64,000 nt of DNA from Osmia lignaria lignaria (lineage: Eukaryota > Arthropoda > Insecta > Hymenoptera > Megachilidae): contig NC_135040.1 of the NCBI RefSeq assembly GCF_051020975.1, positions 923,501 through 987,500 of the forward strand, written 5' to 3'. The position numbers and the translations under genes are program-made. The notes under the pieces are model-generated. The model was given only the letters and a program-made list of their open reading frames with translations. It did not search any database and was not told where the DNA came from. This document shows positions 21,235 to 31,346 of this stretch, one piece after another. Each line of letters starts with the position of its first letter. Within the stretch, counting starts at the first letter, position 1.

Positions 21235-22120
21235 GGAAGTTGAGCAATCAAACCAACACCTTTGGATACAATTATGTATGTTGTTTGAACGTTCGAAGAA
21301 GTTCTCTGCTAAGTAATTTCTTTAAAGCTTCCAAACTGCTATATTTTTTAGAGGATACCTTAGTCTGTGAAATACCTCAAACAAAAAAATTCAATGAATT
21401 TAAATCGGGTGTATTTGATGGCCATTCATTATTTGTGATGAAATTCGGAACATTGTTTTTCAACCAATTTTAGATTTCTTTCGCTTTATGGGCTGGTACG
21501 GAACCTTGCTAAAATGTCAACAGTCAAGAAATAATAAAAAATATCACCAATAAAATTCAAACAGTCCTCTAAAACTAATTCCCAATAAATTTTCTGGTTA
21601 ATTTTCGTTCTTTCCGATACAAAAACAATTTTCCAAACGTTTCTTCATTTCTTGACCATTGCAATTATTGTAACTGTTACTTGACGTCCACCACTACAGT
21701 ATTGCCTCGAAATAAGCAACTCGCTCGGGACCGAACAGTTGCTTATTACGAAGCAGGAATGCTATTCGGCTCCATGAATCGTCAAGGTACGTCACTCATA
21801 GAAACGAGTGAGTGATCCGAGGCAGCGGCAAACGGACCTCTCACTCATTTCTCGGCCTTTCACTTTGCGGGCCACTTGAAACAAAGAAGAGGGGATAGCG
21901 AGTTGCTTATTTCGAGGCAGAAACCACTTGCCTATTTCGAGGCAATACTGTATATCTTTTCTTTGTTGAACCTGACTTTATCTTTTGATCGTACAATATA
22001 CGAAGTTCCAATTCACACTTATGTGTTTTAGATCATTTACAATCTGTTTATTCGTTTTCTTTGTTCCGAAAAAAACTATCACGTTACGTTTACTTTCAAT
22101 GTCCAAAACGGTTCTTGACT
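21235..22120 (-). pseudogene. mariner-family transposase remnant (maT-like), split by a MITE
   Basis: On the minus strand, 22110-21955 reads as a DNA-binding helix region (TNKQIVNDLKHISVN then FVYCTIKR). The gene is interrupted by a TA-flanked MITE (21697-21950) and resumes at 21694. After a missing middle part, an INQKIYWELVLEDCLNFIG segment (about 21605-21550) and VPAHKAKEI / NWLKNNVPNFITNNEWPS / PDLNSLNFFV follow down to about 21240. Two premature stops are visible at 21463-21465 and near 21378. The second catalytic Asp before VPAH is Gly, and the third acidic position (PLDY in relatives) is Asn. The order and motifs match maT/DD37-type mariner transposases. Internal deletion and stops make it a dead copy. 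Confidence 0.75.
21697..21950. mobile_element. 254-bp pogo/Tigger-like MITE inserted in the mariner pseudogene
   Basis: The ends are CAGTATTGCCTCGAAATAAG (left) and the same 20 bases with one change on the right (CAGTATTGCCTCGAAATAGG, reversed), flanked by TA at 21695-21696 and 21951-21952. A second internal copy of the TIR (GCTTATTTCGAGGCAG at 21905-21920) lies just inside the right end. The insertion separates the helix region and the rest of the mariner transposase. Confidence 0.85.
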
Positions 22121-22360
22121 ATTTTGCTAGGTTTTAATGAGAGCTAACAAAAAACGTTACAGCTAAAGGATGTCCGATTTGAAATGTTTGTTTTTTATAA
22201 GTATGATGATGGGGACAGTTCAATTGCCAAATCCTGGGGGGTAGGGGTGAGAGGATAGAAGTGTATCATCTTCGTAGACTATGATGATGTAAGAACGATA
22301 CTAGTATGGTTGAAAATCCATAGTCAAATCGCTCATATGGCAATATAACGAGAATTTACT

Positions 22361-22740
22361 CTATGGTAAAAGTTGAATAACTACCCGAACAGTTATGAAG
22401 CAGTGGTATTTTTTCGATTTCTATTCTCTTACTTTTTGATTATTGATTTCTTTTGCAATGAAACTTTAATCAATGTAATTGTGAGGTTTTTCTGATTAAA
22501 ATAAGATCAAACGCAATATAATTTAAAGCGTATTTACTTATTTAACGAGTTCATCTATTTAATACCTAAATGTGTTCTTTTTAAATACCTTTTTAGTGTA
22601 ATAAGTAAATATGCTTCAAATTATATCGTGTTTGGTTTCGTTTTAATCAGAAATTACAATTACATTGGTAAAAGTTTCATTGCAAAAAAAATCAAAAGGT
22701 TTTGTTGTTGCATTAGTATTGTTTCATCGATATTCCAATT
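22361..22740. mobile_element. Palindromic element, family X
   Basis: Left block 22430-22535 (TTTGCAATGAAACTTTAATC.. CAAACGCAATATAATTTAAA) is mirrored by right block 22597-22710 (TTCAAATTATATCGTGTTTGG..AAAAGTTTCATTGCAAAA). The same ATATCGTGTTTGGT..TTTTAATCAGAAA block recurs at 28385-28500 (inverted), 28920-29000, 29220-29300 and 61150-61260. Here it makes a self-contained foldback of about 300 bp. Confidence 0.65.
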
Positions 22741-23203
22741 CAGATCAGGTTACATCATTCGCTCGTCCAGCTTCGCAGTTTTTCAAGGGGGATCCCCATA
22801 ACGTCTGTCAAGCTAGCCCCCCACGTACATGGAAATTATGAGCTTTCATATTCCGCAAATTAAAAATTTTGAGCTCGTCAAACTAAACAGGAATTTAAAC
22901 ATTTTAGTGGGGGGAGGGGGCTGAGTTGAGATCGACTCAGCCCTCCCCATTTCTTAAAAATAAAAATATTGAATCGTTTTTTGCGGCAGAATTAGAAGCT
23001 ATTTATGAGCTTTTAAAATAATATAATTTCGATTTTTGAGCTCATCGTTTTAACCCCAAAACAATCCCTTAAATAATTTAACTCAAGAGAGAAATACACC
23101 TAAAATGAAAAAATGATTACATAAGTATTTATATATAAAATATAAAAGCAAATACTTAATTTTAAATACTATATATTCATGCATACTTATATCCATACTT
23201 ACA

Positions 23204-23222
23204 TACACACACACACACACAC
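23204..23222. repeat. (CA)n microsatellite
   Basis: Nine consecutive AC dinucleotides following CATACATA-type sequence. Confidence 0.9.
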
Positions 23223-23427
23223 AAGAGTATATAAGGCACATGGTTGTATTTGTCCGATTTCTTTTGAAATCCTCGTCCATATCTCATTATGCTTAGATAT
23301 AATTTTACCTTGGCTTGTTATAATTTCTTGTGTATAATATAGAATGGTACGTTTTGTTCTCTTCTTCGTCCAATACACGTGGTCTTCCTCGTCGAACTGT
23401 CATATCGTTGTGAACAAACGTATGTAA

Positions 23428-23816
23428 AACTAGCTGTGTTACCCGGCGCTGCCCGGGTGATATTTTGTCTGAGTGTATGGGAAAAAAAGATGAATGCTGA
23501 ATGCGGGAAGCAGCACCGACAGCGTCGCCATTCATCCCCACCGCTGAGGTATGAAGGTATTCCCACTACTATGTCAACACTGCAGCGGTGGGGATTAGCA
23601 GTTCTGCTGAACTGTTCTGCGCTACGATTTACACAAACGAAATAAACAATATTTTATACATTTTCCGATGCAATAGCGTAATAAAACTGAGCTTATGTCC
23701 TTCGCAAGGTTATAAGGAACACGTCTAAAAAAATCGGATCAAAATCGAAGCAGTAGATTTGGAGATTACCCTGCACAAAGAAAATGCTTACAGCTTTATA
23801 TATTAGTATAGATAAT
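23428..23816 (+). mobile_element. LINE-like 3' tail (RTE/Proto2 style)
   Basis: It begins ACTAGCTGTGTTACCCGG with GCTGCCCGGG, and ends GGAGATTACC..CAGCTTTATATATTAGTATAGATA. These opening and closing motifs, with AAAAAAATCGGATCAAAATCG before the end, match a tail I know from many insect genomes as RTE/Proto2-type non-LTR elements or SINEs derived from them. No ORF remains. The class is recalled, not checked. Confidence 0.55.
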
Positions 23817-24016
23817 AAGATAAAAAGAAGTATACACTTGTTAGTCTGTTCAGCCACAAACGTAACTTTTGTCGCTACTGAAGGAATTTTTTGGACCTTA
23901 AATAATTCTTCTCACAGTGCAACGTGGATCGGAATCGAAACATTGTAAAGTGGGAATAGTGGACACGAAATTCGAGCACCGGCGATGCTCTTTTGTCGCT
24001 GGCGCTCGCTTTTTAA

Positions 24017-24072
24017 CCGACTTCGAAAAAGGAGGAGGTTACTCAATTCGATCAGTATATTTTTTTTTGTAG
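24017..24072 (+). repeat. Second LINE-like tail motif with GGAGGAGG
   Basis: ACCGACTTCGAAAAAGGAGG followed by AGGTTACTCAATTCGATC and a poly-T stretch. It is the plus-strand counterpart of 2289-2330. Confidence 0.5.
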
Positions 24073-24567
24073 GAGATAAGGATCTTTTGGGCTGCACAAG
24101 TAAATGTTGCAGAACAAATTGTATACTTCATTTTAAGTGTAGTTTTATCCTATGCTTGGGAGACGAGGGGTGGTTTTACCGTAAAGGGGTTGCGATTCAA
24201 TAATCAAAATATGTATCTTAAAAGCTCTTAAATCAATAAACAATATTTACCTGCAAAAGAGTTAATTTTTTTCATTTTAGGAGTTAAATTATTTAAAGGA
24301 ATGTTTTAGGGTTAAAACAATGAGCTCATAATCGGAATTATATTATTTCAAAAGCTCATAAATAGCTCTTAATTCTGCCGCAAAAAACGATTCAATATTT
24401 TTATTATTAAGGAATGGGGAGACTGAGTCGACGTCGACTCAGCCCCCCCACTGAAATGTTTAAATTCCTGTTTAGTTTGACGAGCTCAAAATTTTTAATT
24501 TGCGGAATATGAAAGCTCATAAATAGCTCATAATTTCTATGTATGTGTTTTTTTATTTTTGCAAGGT

Positions 24568-24589
24568 GGGGGGGGGGGGGGGGGGGGGG
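24568..24589 (+). repeat. 22-nt poly-G tract
   Basis: An uninterrupted run of 22 G lies in the right inverted end of the 22786-24615 element, just before GCTAGCTCGACAGACG. The left end has only six C at the equivalent place (GCTAGCCCCCCACG), so the run expanded after insertion, or its length is a sequencing artefact. Confidence 0.8.
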
Positions 24590-24615
24590 CTAGCTCGACA
24601 GACGTATCCCCCTAG

Positions 24616-25507
24616 GTGGTGGGAATAGTTAGCGGGTAGTTATCCAATGGATCTGCCCGGGTATTTATCAAATTTTTAGGGTACATATGTAGATTCATAG
24701 AAAATAAATCAAGATACAAAAACAGGTTGTTACATTATATACTATTATTACTTAAAATCGATAGAGCTCTTTCATTCACCTAATTGTAAATACATTAAAG
24801 GGTAATTTAATTGAAGTAACCGAAAACTTATAAAACGAGATTGTAAAAACCGCGAATGAAAATGACATTCTTGATGGTAAAAGTATCATTTATCACGAAT
24901 TTGGGTAGAAAAATCAGACTGTAAATGGTAGATTTTATAAAGAAATGATGATAAGATTAATCGCTCGACTTCAACGCGTTAGACATGATTGACAATGAGA
25001 TTCAGGAAACTGGGTTTTCATTCTATAGTCGCGTCAGTACACTTGGTTATTCGTCGATTGTTGTCAGGGAGTTTCTAGTGAGACAAAGAATCCTCATGTT
25101 AATCCTATCCATTTTATTCACTAGTTAATTAAAAATTGCGATAGAAATAACAAGCTTCAAGGCTGTTTTATTAACGTAACGGATTGTAATGAAGAACTTG
25201 AAGACGATTTGAGAGAAAATGTTATTTGAATGGTTATATGAATAATATAAACGTTATGTGGATGTAAGAAAAGATTATAATGACATTAATAAATACTTGT
25301 TTGTGGTTTGTGGTTTCAGTCTAGGAATTTAATTATCACATTCTGCAGTTATGTCTATGAAATTAGCCCACCAATTTTATATAATAAAAAAAAAGTGATT
25401 GTTATACTGAATTGTGTTCCAAATGTGCTGCAATGTACAGCAAAGTGAAAATAAAATCATGAAAATTCAGCATTTTATAAGCAAACAAGTGAAATGTAAG
25501 AACGAAT
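24616..25507. other. No gene seen
   Basis: AT-rich DNA without paired repeats or coding signal. Confidence 0.5.
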
Positions 25508-25690
25508 AGCTAAATATAAGACCTAAAAACGAACAAATCGTGAAACAGGGAATTCAGGATAGCAATAGATACGACCGGATCTAGCAAAATATAAGACCTA
25601 GATAAACAAACAAATCGCGAAATAGTAATTGCAAGATAGTGATGGATATGACCTATAATAGTGAAAGATTAGACCTAGAAAGAGTATAAA
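25508..25690 (+). repeat. Tandem duplication of ~75 bp, about 2.3 units
   Basis: AATATAAGACCTA followed by AACAAATCG(T/C)GAAA(C/T)AG and CAAGATAG(C/T)-like blocks occurs at about 25513 and 25588. A third partial unit (GATTAGACCTAGAAAG) is at about 25666. Confidence 0.55.
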
Positions 25691-25789
25691 ACATTGAAAG
25701 AAGGAAATATAAGAATATACCTAAACTCATTTCTACTTACTTGTAACCTGGGTATACTTAAAAACCTAGAAGAAAATATAGTAGGATAC

Positions 25790-26355
25790 TTACCTAAGTT
25801 TGCATATCGACATTATGGCATCCGGGTGTCAGGGACCCCGATGTATCGGTGGCGCTCTCTGCATGCAGACCTGAATTGAATTGAATTGATTGGTTTCCTT
25901 CTTTTGAGGGCAGCGTTATCTAGGGGCTAACGGCCCCTTTTTGCCCACCGAAAATTAGCGTCCACGCGCGACTACGCGCCTTTTTCACATTACATTATTC
26001 CTTTTCTCGCAATACATTTTTCATCTTGCCAGTTATATTTTCTTTCTCACACTTTTGCATTACTTTTACATAATACTGCCTTACTCGCTCCTTTACATCC
26101 CCCTTTTAGTCGCCTCTTACGACAGGCAGGGGTTACCGTGGCCGTATCTTAATCCCCCCGAGCCACAGGGGGCCATACCAATATATCATACTGGGATGTT
26201 AGGGACCCCGAAGCTAAAATGTGCGACCCATAGACTTTCTATAGAAAAATTGATACCTCTGTAACTTTTGACTCCGACCACTTAGTCGCACAAACGCAAC
26301 GGGTTTGAGCTAGTCTCGGACGGACGTCTTTGCGCTTTATATATATAGATATATA
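25790..26355 (+). mobile_element. LINE/SINE-like repeat with conserved CGCCTCTTACGACAGGCAGG box
   Basis: At 26109-26165 the sequence TAGTCGCCTCTTACGACAGG, then CAGGGGTTACCGTGG and a CCCCCGAGCCACAGGGGG hairpin, is a box I recognise from dispersed insect non-LTR elements. A 20-bp direct repeat (GGGTGTCAGGGACCCCGATG at 25824, GGATGTTAGGGACCCCGAAG at 26193) brackets it about 370 bp apart. The 3' end has GACTCCGACCACTTAGTCGC and TTTATATATATAGATATATA. No protein remains. Family naming is uncertain. Confidence 0.5.
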
Positions 26356-26359
26356 AGAA

Positions 26360-26900
26360 AGATATTTTGTAAAACGCGTACTCCTTTTTTATTACAATTC
26401 AGCACAACAATCATTATTGTTAATTATATAAAATGAGTGGGCTAACTTCATAATAATGTCTATTACAGTAGTTGGGGTATTAGTATACAGTTGTTGTTTA
26501 TGAAAAGAGATTTTATAAGTGGGTGGAATTTGTGTAACAAAAATCAAGAGTTCTTGCGTACGCATTAGTGTACGTACATTTGAGTGCAACGTAGGCTTCT
26601 TTCAGCTAATTGTAAGATTAATGGCAGAGTCATATATTATGCAGAGATCGTAAGTTGCCGAGCACAAATAAACTGAACAGCACAGGGGTAACAGGACTGG
26701 GCCGCTGGCTCCACCAAATCCCTTCCAGGATCCCTCATCCTGGGGTGTCAGCGGTCATACTGCATAGACGTACAATTTCCATATTCGCAGGAGATACATT
26801 TAACTATGTAAACATGCGGTTTTTTCTGGGCGTTAATGTATTTTTTATAATGCTTGTTTTTGACAGCAGTTGTTATTATGCAAAATTTATGGAAATTACA
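26360..26900. other. No gene seen
   Basis: Apart from a GGGGTGTCAGCGGTC segment at 26741, vaguely like the preceding direct repeat, nothing is recognisable. Confidence 0.4.
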
Positions 26901-26919
26901 TTATGAAAAGTGTAAAAAC

Positions 26920-27745
26920 TCTCCTGTTTTCTTAGTAATGTAAACCCCAAATCTACGTTTACATTAATGCGTTCGAATCATCGCTCGTTATCGCTTCATC
27001 TCATTCTGTTTCAATGTTTGTCCTTAGCGACGTTCGTCACGCGATAGATTTGTGGGAATGTGACGGCCTCGGCCAATAAAAATAATACATGTAACTGGAG
27101 GCAGGACGATGAATTTGATTCGACGGCAACTTACGAGCTCTGCATAGTACTGCGCAGAGATGAGAAGATGATGAGCGGAAGGAATGCGGGTACGATTGGT
27201 CGTAGTCGGTAAGTCATACCTCAGGCACATGCATTCTAGATCATCGCGTGTTATTGGCCGATGCAGTCACACACTAATCGCGTCGCCTGACAAAGAAGGA
27301 AAATGAAACTTTGTGACTGATCGTTCATCTCCTCAGTATGGGGGAGATGGGAATGGGGCTTTCTGAGTGGTTTCGAAGTCAGCGTCGTGAACTTTAAACG
27401 CGAGGATCAAATGTGGGGACAGGGCGGAGTTTGCGAAGTGCTCCCTTTGCTCCTGTACCGTCCCACTATTATTCTTTCTATCTCTGCACAGTACAGTGCA
27501 CCGTTCAGATGTTGCGGAGGCTAAGGAATACGGGTACGATTGGTCAGAGGTTTCTAGTCACGCCTAATGCACACGCATTCTAGACCGTCGCGCGTTATTG
27601 GTCGAAACACTCACACATACTAAGCCCGCCGCTTGCACACCGCAAAGTCAAGTGGTGTGGGTGCGTAACAACGTTGGGATTAGGCGGGACAGACCGAGGA
27701 GTCACTCCTTAGCCTCCGCAACATCTCATCGGTGCACTGTACACT
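26920..27745. repeat. Duplicated CCAAT-rich segment plus inverted repeat
   Basis: A block of about 105 bp (GGGTACGATTGGTC..GCATTCTAGA..TCGCG.GTTATTGG) occurs at 27187-27285 and, with changes, at 27529-27625, about 340 bp apart. GTGCACCGTTCAGATGTTGC (about 27497) is mirrored by GCAACATCTCATCGGTGCAC (about 27719). Each duplicated block carries two ATTGG (inverse CCAAT) motifs. The composition is GC-richer than the flanks. Could be an LTR or MITE. No end pair is visible. Confidence 0.5.
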
Positions 27746-28264
27746 ACTCGGCAAGCAAACTTCTTGGCGTCTCAAGATATATGTATACTCCACAGAGGTG
27801 GGGATGAATTCTTCGCATTTATTGCACAGATCTTTTTCGCATTTATCGAATCTTTACTGTAAGTCATAAATGTTTACGCAGGAAAATTTGAATTGATATT
27901 TACTTATTATTCATATTTCTCAGTTGTACATTACATTTTATAATGTTTAATAATAAAAAATTATATATTTTCTTTTCTAAATTACTTTTAACATTAATAT
28001 CATTGAAATTATGATTTTGTTGTGTTTGTGCGTGGATTGCGCCTCGATTAGGGTGTTTGGGTGTGATGTAATTCGGATGCTTGCTTATCACTTCTATCTA
28101 TATTTCCAATAATAATCGCAATACATGTGCTGTTACTTGTACATACGCATTCGCTCGGCTACCTCACCTCGCGACAAAAACAAAAGACTCTTGCGTTGAC
28201 CTAGCGCCGCGTACGACAACGGATGGCCTACGTTCGCGCGCATATCCGAATGCATATACATATA

Positions 28265-29208
28265 CAGTAAAAGCTGGATATATGCAACATCGCTATCCCC
28301 TCCACTTGGGGGATCCCCCTAAGCCGAACCGAGCCGCTCGGCGAGGAAATCGTGTAATATGATCCGACCGTACTAATACTAATTGAACGATAAAACTGTT
28401 TTATTTTTAACTTTTTCTTAATGAAATTTTTACTAACGCATTTGTGAGATTTTTATGATTAAAATGGTACCAAACACGATATGATTTGAATTATATTTAT
28501 TTATTAAAATAATAATGAAACTGTACATATGTATAAGGCAGGCCGTACACCAAAGATACATCAAACACGCAACATGCAACATGCAACACGTCGCATGTTG
28601 TGTATGAACGTAGAATAGGTATCGCGGCACGGTACAAACGATTTGTACGAACGTAGAATAGGTAACGCGGCACGATACAAACGATTTGTACGGACACAGA
28701 ATCGGTACCAAGACTGGATATATGCAACGTTTAAATGCCCAGAATCGACACCTCGGCTGGATATATGCAACGTTTAAATGCCCAGAATCGACACCTCGGC
28801 TGGATATATGCAGCGTTTGAAACCCGAGCCGACACCGCAACCGGTTTTCATTTCCAATCGTCCTTTGCTTTTCGCCACTTTTAACATCAATTTTAGCAAG
28901 TAATTATAATTCAAACTATATCGTGTTTGGTACCACTTTAATCACAAAAATGTCACCTATGCGCTAGTACAAGTTTCAATAAAAAAAAGTCAAAAATAAA
29001 AAAGTTTTTTGATTCAATTAGTATTAGTCACACCGATACGTTTCTGCTCTTTCCTTTGATCATCGGACCTCTCTCTTTCCGCCACTGTCTGTCCTTTTCT
29101 ACGTTCACGCTTGGCTGCTCGTCGCGTGTAACCCGAGATTCGACACCTCGACTGGATATATGCAACGTCTGGGTCCCAATGTTTGTTGCATATATCCAGC
29201 TTTTACTG
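28265..29208. mobile_element. pogo/Tigger-like non-autonomous element, 944 bp
   Basis: Perfect 24-bp inverted ends (CAGTAAAAGCTGGATATATG then CAAC) are flanked by TA at 28263-28264 and 29209-29210. Inside are the inverted family X blocks (28385-28500 and 28920-29030) and a 43-bp minisatellite. No transposase. CAGTA ends with TA target sites and a GCAAC motif at the inner edge of the TIR are shared with the 21697 element, suggesting mobilisation by the same kind of pogo/Tigger transposase. Confidence 0.8.
28605..28850 (+). repeat. 43-bp minisatellite, about 5-6 units
   Basis: GAACGTAGAATAGGTATCGC.. repeats at 28606 and 28649, then diverged units with CTGGATATATGCAACGTTTA start at 28714, 28757 and 28800. 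All are spaced exactly 43 bp. Two units (28714 and 28757) are identical over their full length. Because 43 is not a multiple of three, the array yields the same short peptide in all three frames, which explains three overlapping minus-strand ORFs here. Confidence 0.85.
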
Positions 29209-29516
29209 TAATTATAATTCAAACTATATCGTGTTTGGTATCATTTTAATCCGAAAAATTTCACCAATGCGTTAGTAAAAGTTTCAGTAAAAAAAAGTCA
29301 AAAATAAAAAAGTTTTATAGTTGAATTAGTATTAGTCACACCGATACGTTTCGGCTCTTTCCTTTGATCATCGGACCTCTCTCTTTCCATCACTGTCTGT
29401 CCTTTTCTACGTTCACGCTTGGCTGCTCGTCGCGTGTAACCCGAGATTAGACACCTCGACTGGATATATGCAACGTCTGGGTCCCAATGTTTGTTGCATA
29501 TATCCAGCTTTTACTG
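28911..29516 (+). repeat. ~300-bp tandem duplication of the element's right end
   Basis: 28911-29208 and 29209-29516 are near-identical copies running from TAATTATAATTCAAACTATA to GCATATATCCAGCTTTTACTG. Landmarks shared by both are TTTGATCATCGGACCTCTCTC and TAACCCGAGATT(C/A)GACACC. So the element has two right ends in tandem, with a TA at each boundary. Confidence 0.85.
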
Positions 29517-29826
29517 TAACAGATTTTGAGAACTTTTACTTCTTTTGTATCGCCATTTTTCTTATGGAAGTCTAATTTGATTACGAGTATACACAGAGTC
29601 GGTCCAACCCATGATACAACATGTGCATTTGCACGGACCAGCAAGTTTTTGAAGGCGGTAAAATTGGTCTAAACTATTCTAATATAGTAAATCATTAAGA
29701 AAATAGTAACATAAATGTAAATGATTTTTTCAGTTTCTTGAAGGTATTTTCCACCAATAAATTAGTCTTGTTGATAATATCATAAACCTAAGTACGTGTT
29801 TCAAAAATATTTAGCGAATTAATATA

Positions 29827-31344
29827 CACTCCGCAACACAATTAAGGGATCGCCTCGAATCGATATCGCGGTAAGATCATTTGAAGCTGTGAAATGTCTA
29901 TTTTCAGATCCTCTTTTAAGATTTTAGCTATCTTGAATTTTATAAAAGTTATAGTGATATAAGTAGCATTTCGAAAATTTTTAAAAATGTTGTTCAACTT
30001 TGTAACGTTGCATGGCACTAACAAAATTTTTTTAGCAATTTGCATTTGTACCAGTCGAAAGCGACTACCTGCCTATGTAAAATCAGTAGTTTTTGGTTGT
30101 TGTACGATTTTTTTTGACTGACTTATTTAATTTTTAAGTAAAATTCGTCCTTTTGACTTTAACCGCTCCTAGAAAGCGATCAAATTATCGTAGATCATTC
30201 GGTAAAGAAGCAGTACAAAGAGCAGATTTTTTTCTTTAAGATGCGTCTTTTGCTTTTTCATCTTGATGAAGATTTTGATATACCAGGTCTTTTTAGCGAC
30301 ATGGTTAAAAACCGCACAATTACCGTTTTATCTCCAACTCGCTGTATCTCGGCAAAAGATAGTCGAAGTATCATGGTCTTTAGTTCATTTTAAAGCAGAT
30401 AATTTGCCGATTCGATTGAGCCCCGAGCGAATGCACTGTGATAATGTTTTACTCATGGTCACTACGTTCAAAGTTGCATTTATATAAAATTAAGTTATAG
30501 CGCAAATTTCCCGTAATGTCGTTCCGTTCAAGCGGACACTCTTGTTCGTATCCCCACCCACCGATAATAACTACAGAAAACATCTGAAATCTGGCTGAAT
30601 CGTGCAAACATATGCATCCATGGCTGTTAGATATTCGTTGAAGTACAAGTAATGCTTTTAGCGAATCGGTAACTTTGAATGCAGTGGCCATGGGTAAAAC
30701 ATCATCACAGTGCATTCGCTCGGAGCTCAATCGAATCGGCAAATTATCTGCTTTAAAATGAACTAAAGACCACGATACTACGACTATCCTGTGCCGAGAT
30801 ACAGCGAATTAAAAATAAAATGGTAATTGTGCGGTTTTTAAGCATGTCGCTAAAAAGACCTGGAACATCAAAATTTTCATCAAAATGAAAAAGCAAGAGA
30901 CGCTTCTTTACCGAATGATCTACGATGATTTGATCGCTTTCTAGGAGCGGTTAAAGTCAAAAGGACGAATTTTACTTAAAAATTAAATAAGTCAGCCAAA
31001 AAAAATCGTACAACAACCAAAAACTACTGATTTTACATAGAAAGGTAAGTCGCTTTCGTTTTATACAAATGCAAATTGCTAAAAAAATTTTGTTAATGCC
31101 ATGCAACGTTACAAAGTTGAACAAAATTTTTAAAAATTTTCGAAATGCTACTTATATCACTATAACTTTTATGAAATTCAAGATAGCTAAAATTTTAAAA
31201 GAGGATCTGAAAATAGAGATTTCACAGCTTCAAATGATCTTTCCGCGATATCGATTCGACCATTTTTCTCAAAGTTATAACCATCTGAATTTCGTCCTAT
31301 TTTTCGGGTTCGTAGAGGTGATCTCTTAATTGTTTTGCGGAGTG
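29827..31344. mobile_element. 1.52-kb palindromic DNA element with ~650-bp arms
   Basis: The ends CACTCCGCAACACAATTAAG (left) and CACTCCGCAAAACAATTAAG (right, reversed) are flanked by TA at 29825-29826 and 31345-31346. The left arm (29827-30480) and right arm (about 30670-31344) match almost throughout, for example AACTTTGTAACGTTGCATGG against CCATGCAACGTTACAAAGTT, and CGTCCTTTTGACTTTAACCG against its reverse. The loop is about 190 bp. ORFs 29842-30045 (minus) and 31069-31329 (plus) are mirror images of one another, hence arm artefacts. TA targeting suggests Tc1/mariner-type mobilisation. Confidence 0.85.
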
Positions 31345-31346
31345 TA

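Larger units (their letters stand above)
22786..24615. mobile_element. 1.8-kb element with ~310-bp inverted ends
   Basis: The left end (22786-23095) and right end (24275-24615) mirror each other through ACGTCTGTC..GCTAGC, GAGCTCGTCAAACTAAACAGG, a CGACTCAGCC palindromic motif, CGTTTTTTGCGGCAGAATTA and TTTAACTC near the inner edge. The core has a (CA)n tract, a LINE-like tail and a GGAGGAGG motif, so it has itself been invaded. There is no transposase frame. The ends have G-rich tracts (GGGGGGAGGGGG at 22909-22920 and 22 Gs at 24568-24589). Confidence 0.75.

Noticed and set aside
28433..28840. Three overlapping minus-strand frames with repeated VDSGHLNVAYIQ-type text
   Set aside because: They are the same 43-bp minisatellite read in three frames. 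43 is not divisible by three, so one repeat encodes the peptide in every frame. Not a repeat protein.
28605..28850. Spaced repeats considered as a CRISPR array
   Set aside because: Contiguous 43-bp tandem units without unique spacers, in a eukaryotic sequence.
29842..31329. Near-identical frames on opposite strands (29842-30045 and 31069-31329)
   Set aside because: They are the two arms of the 1.52-kb palindrome.
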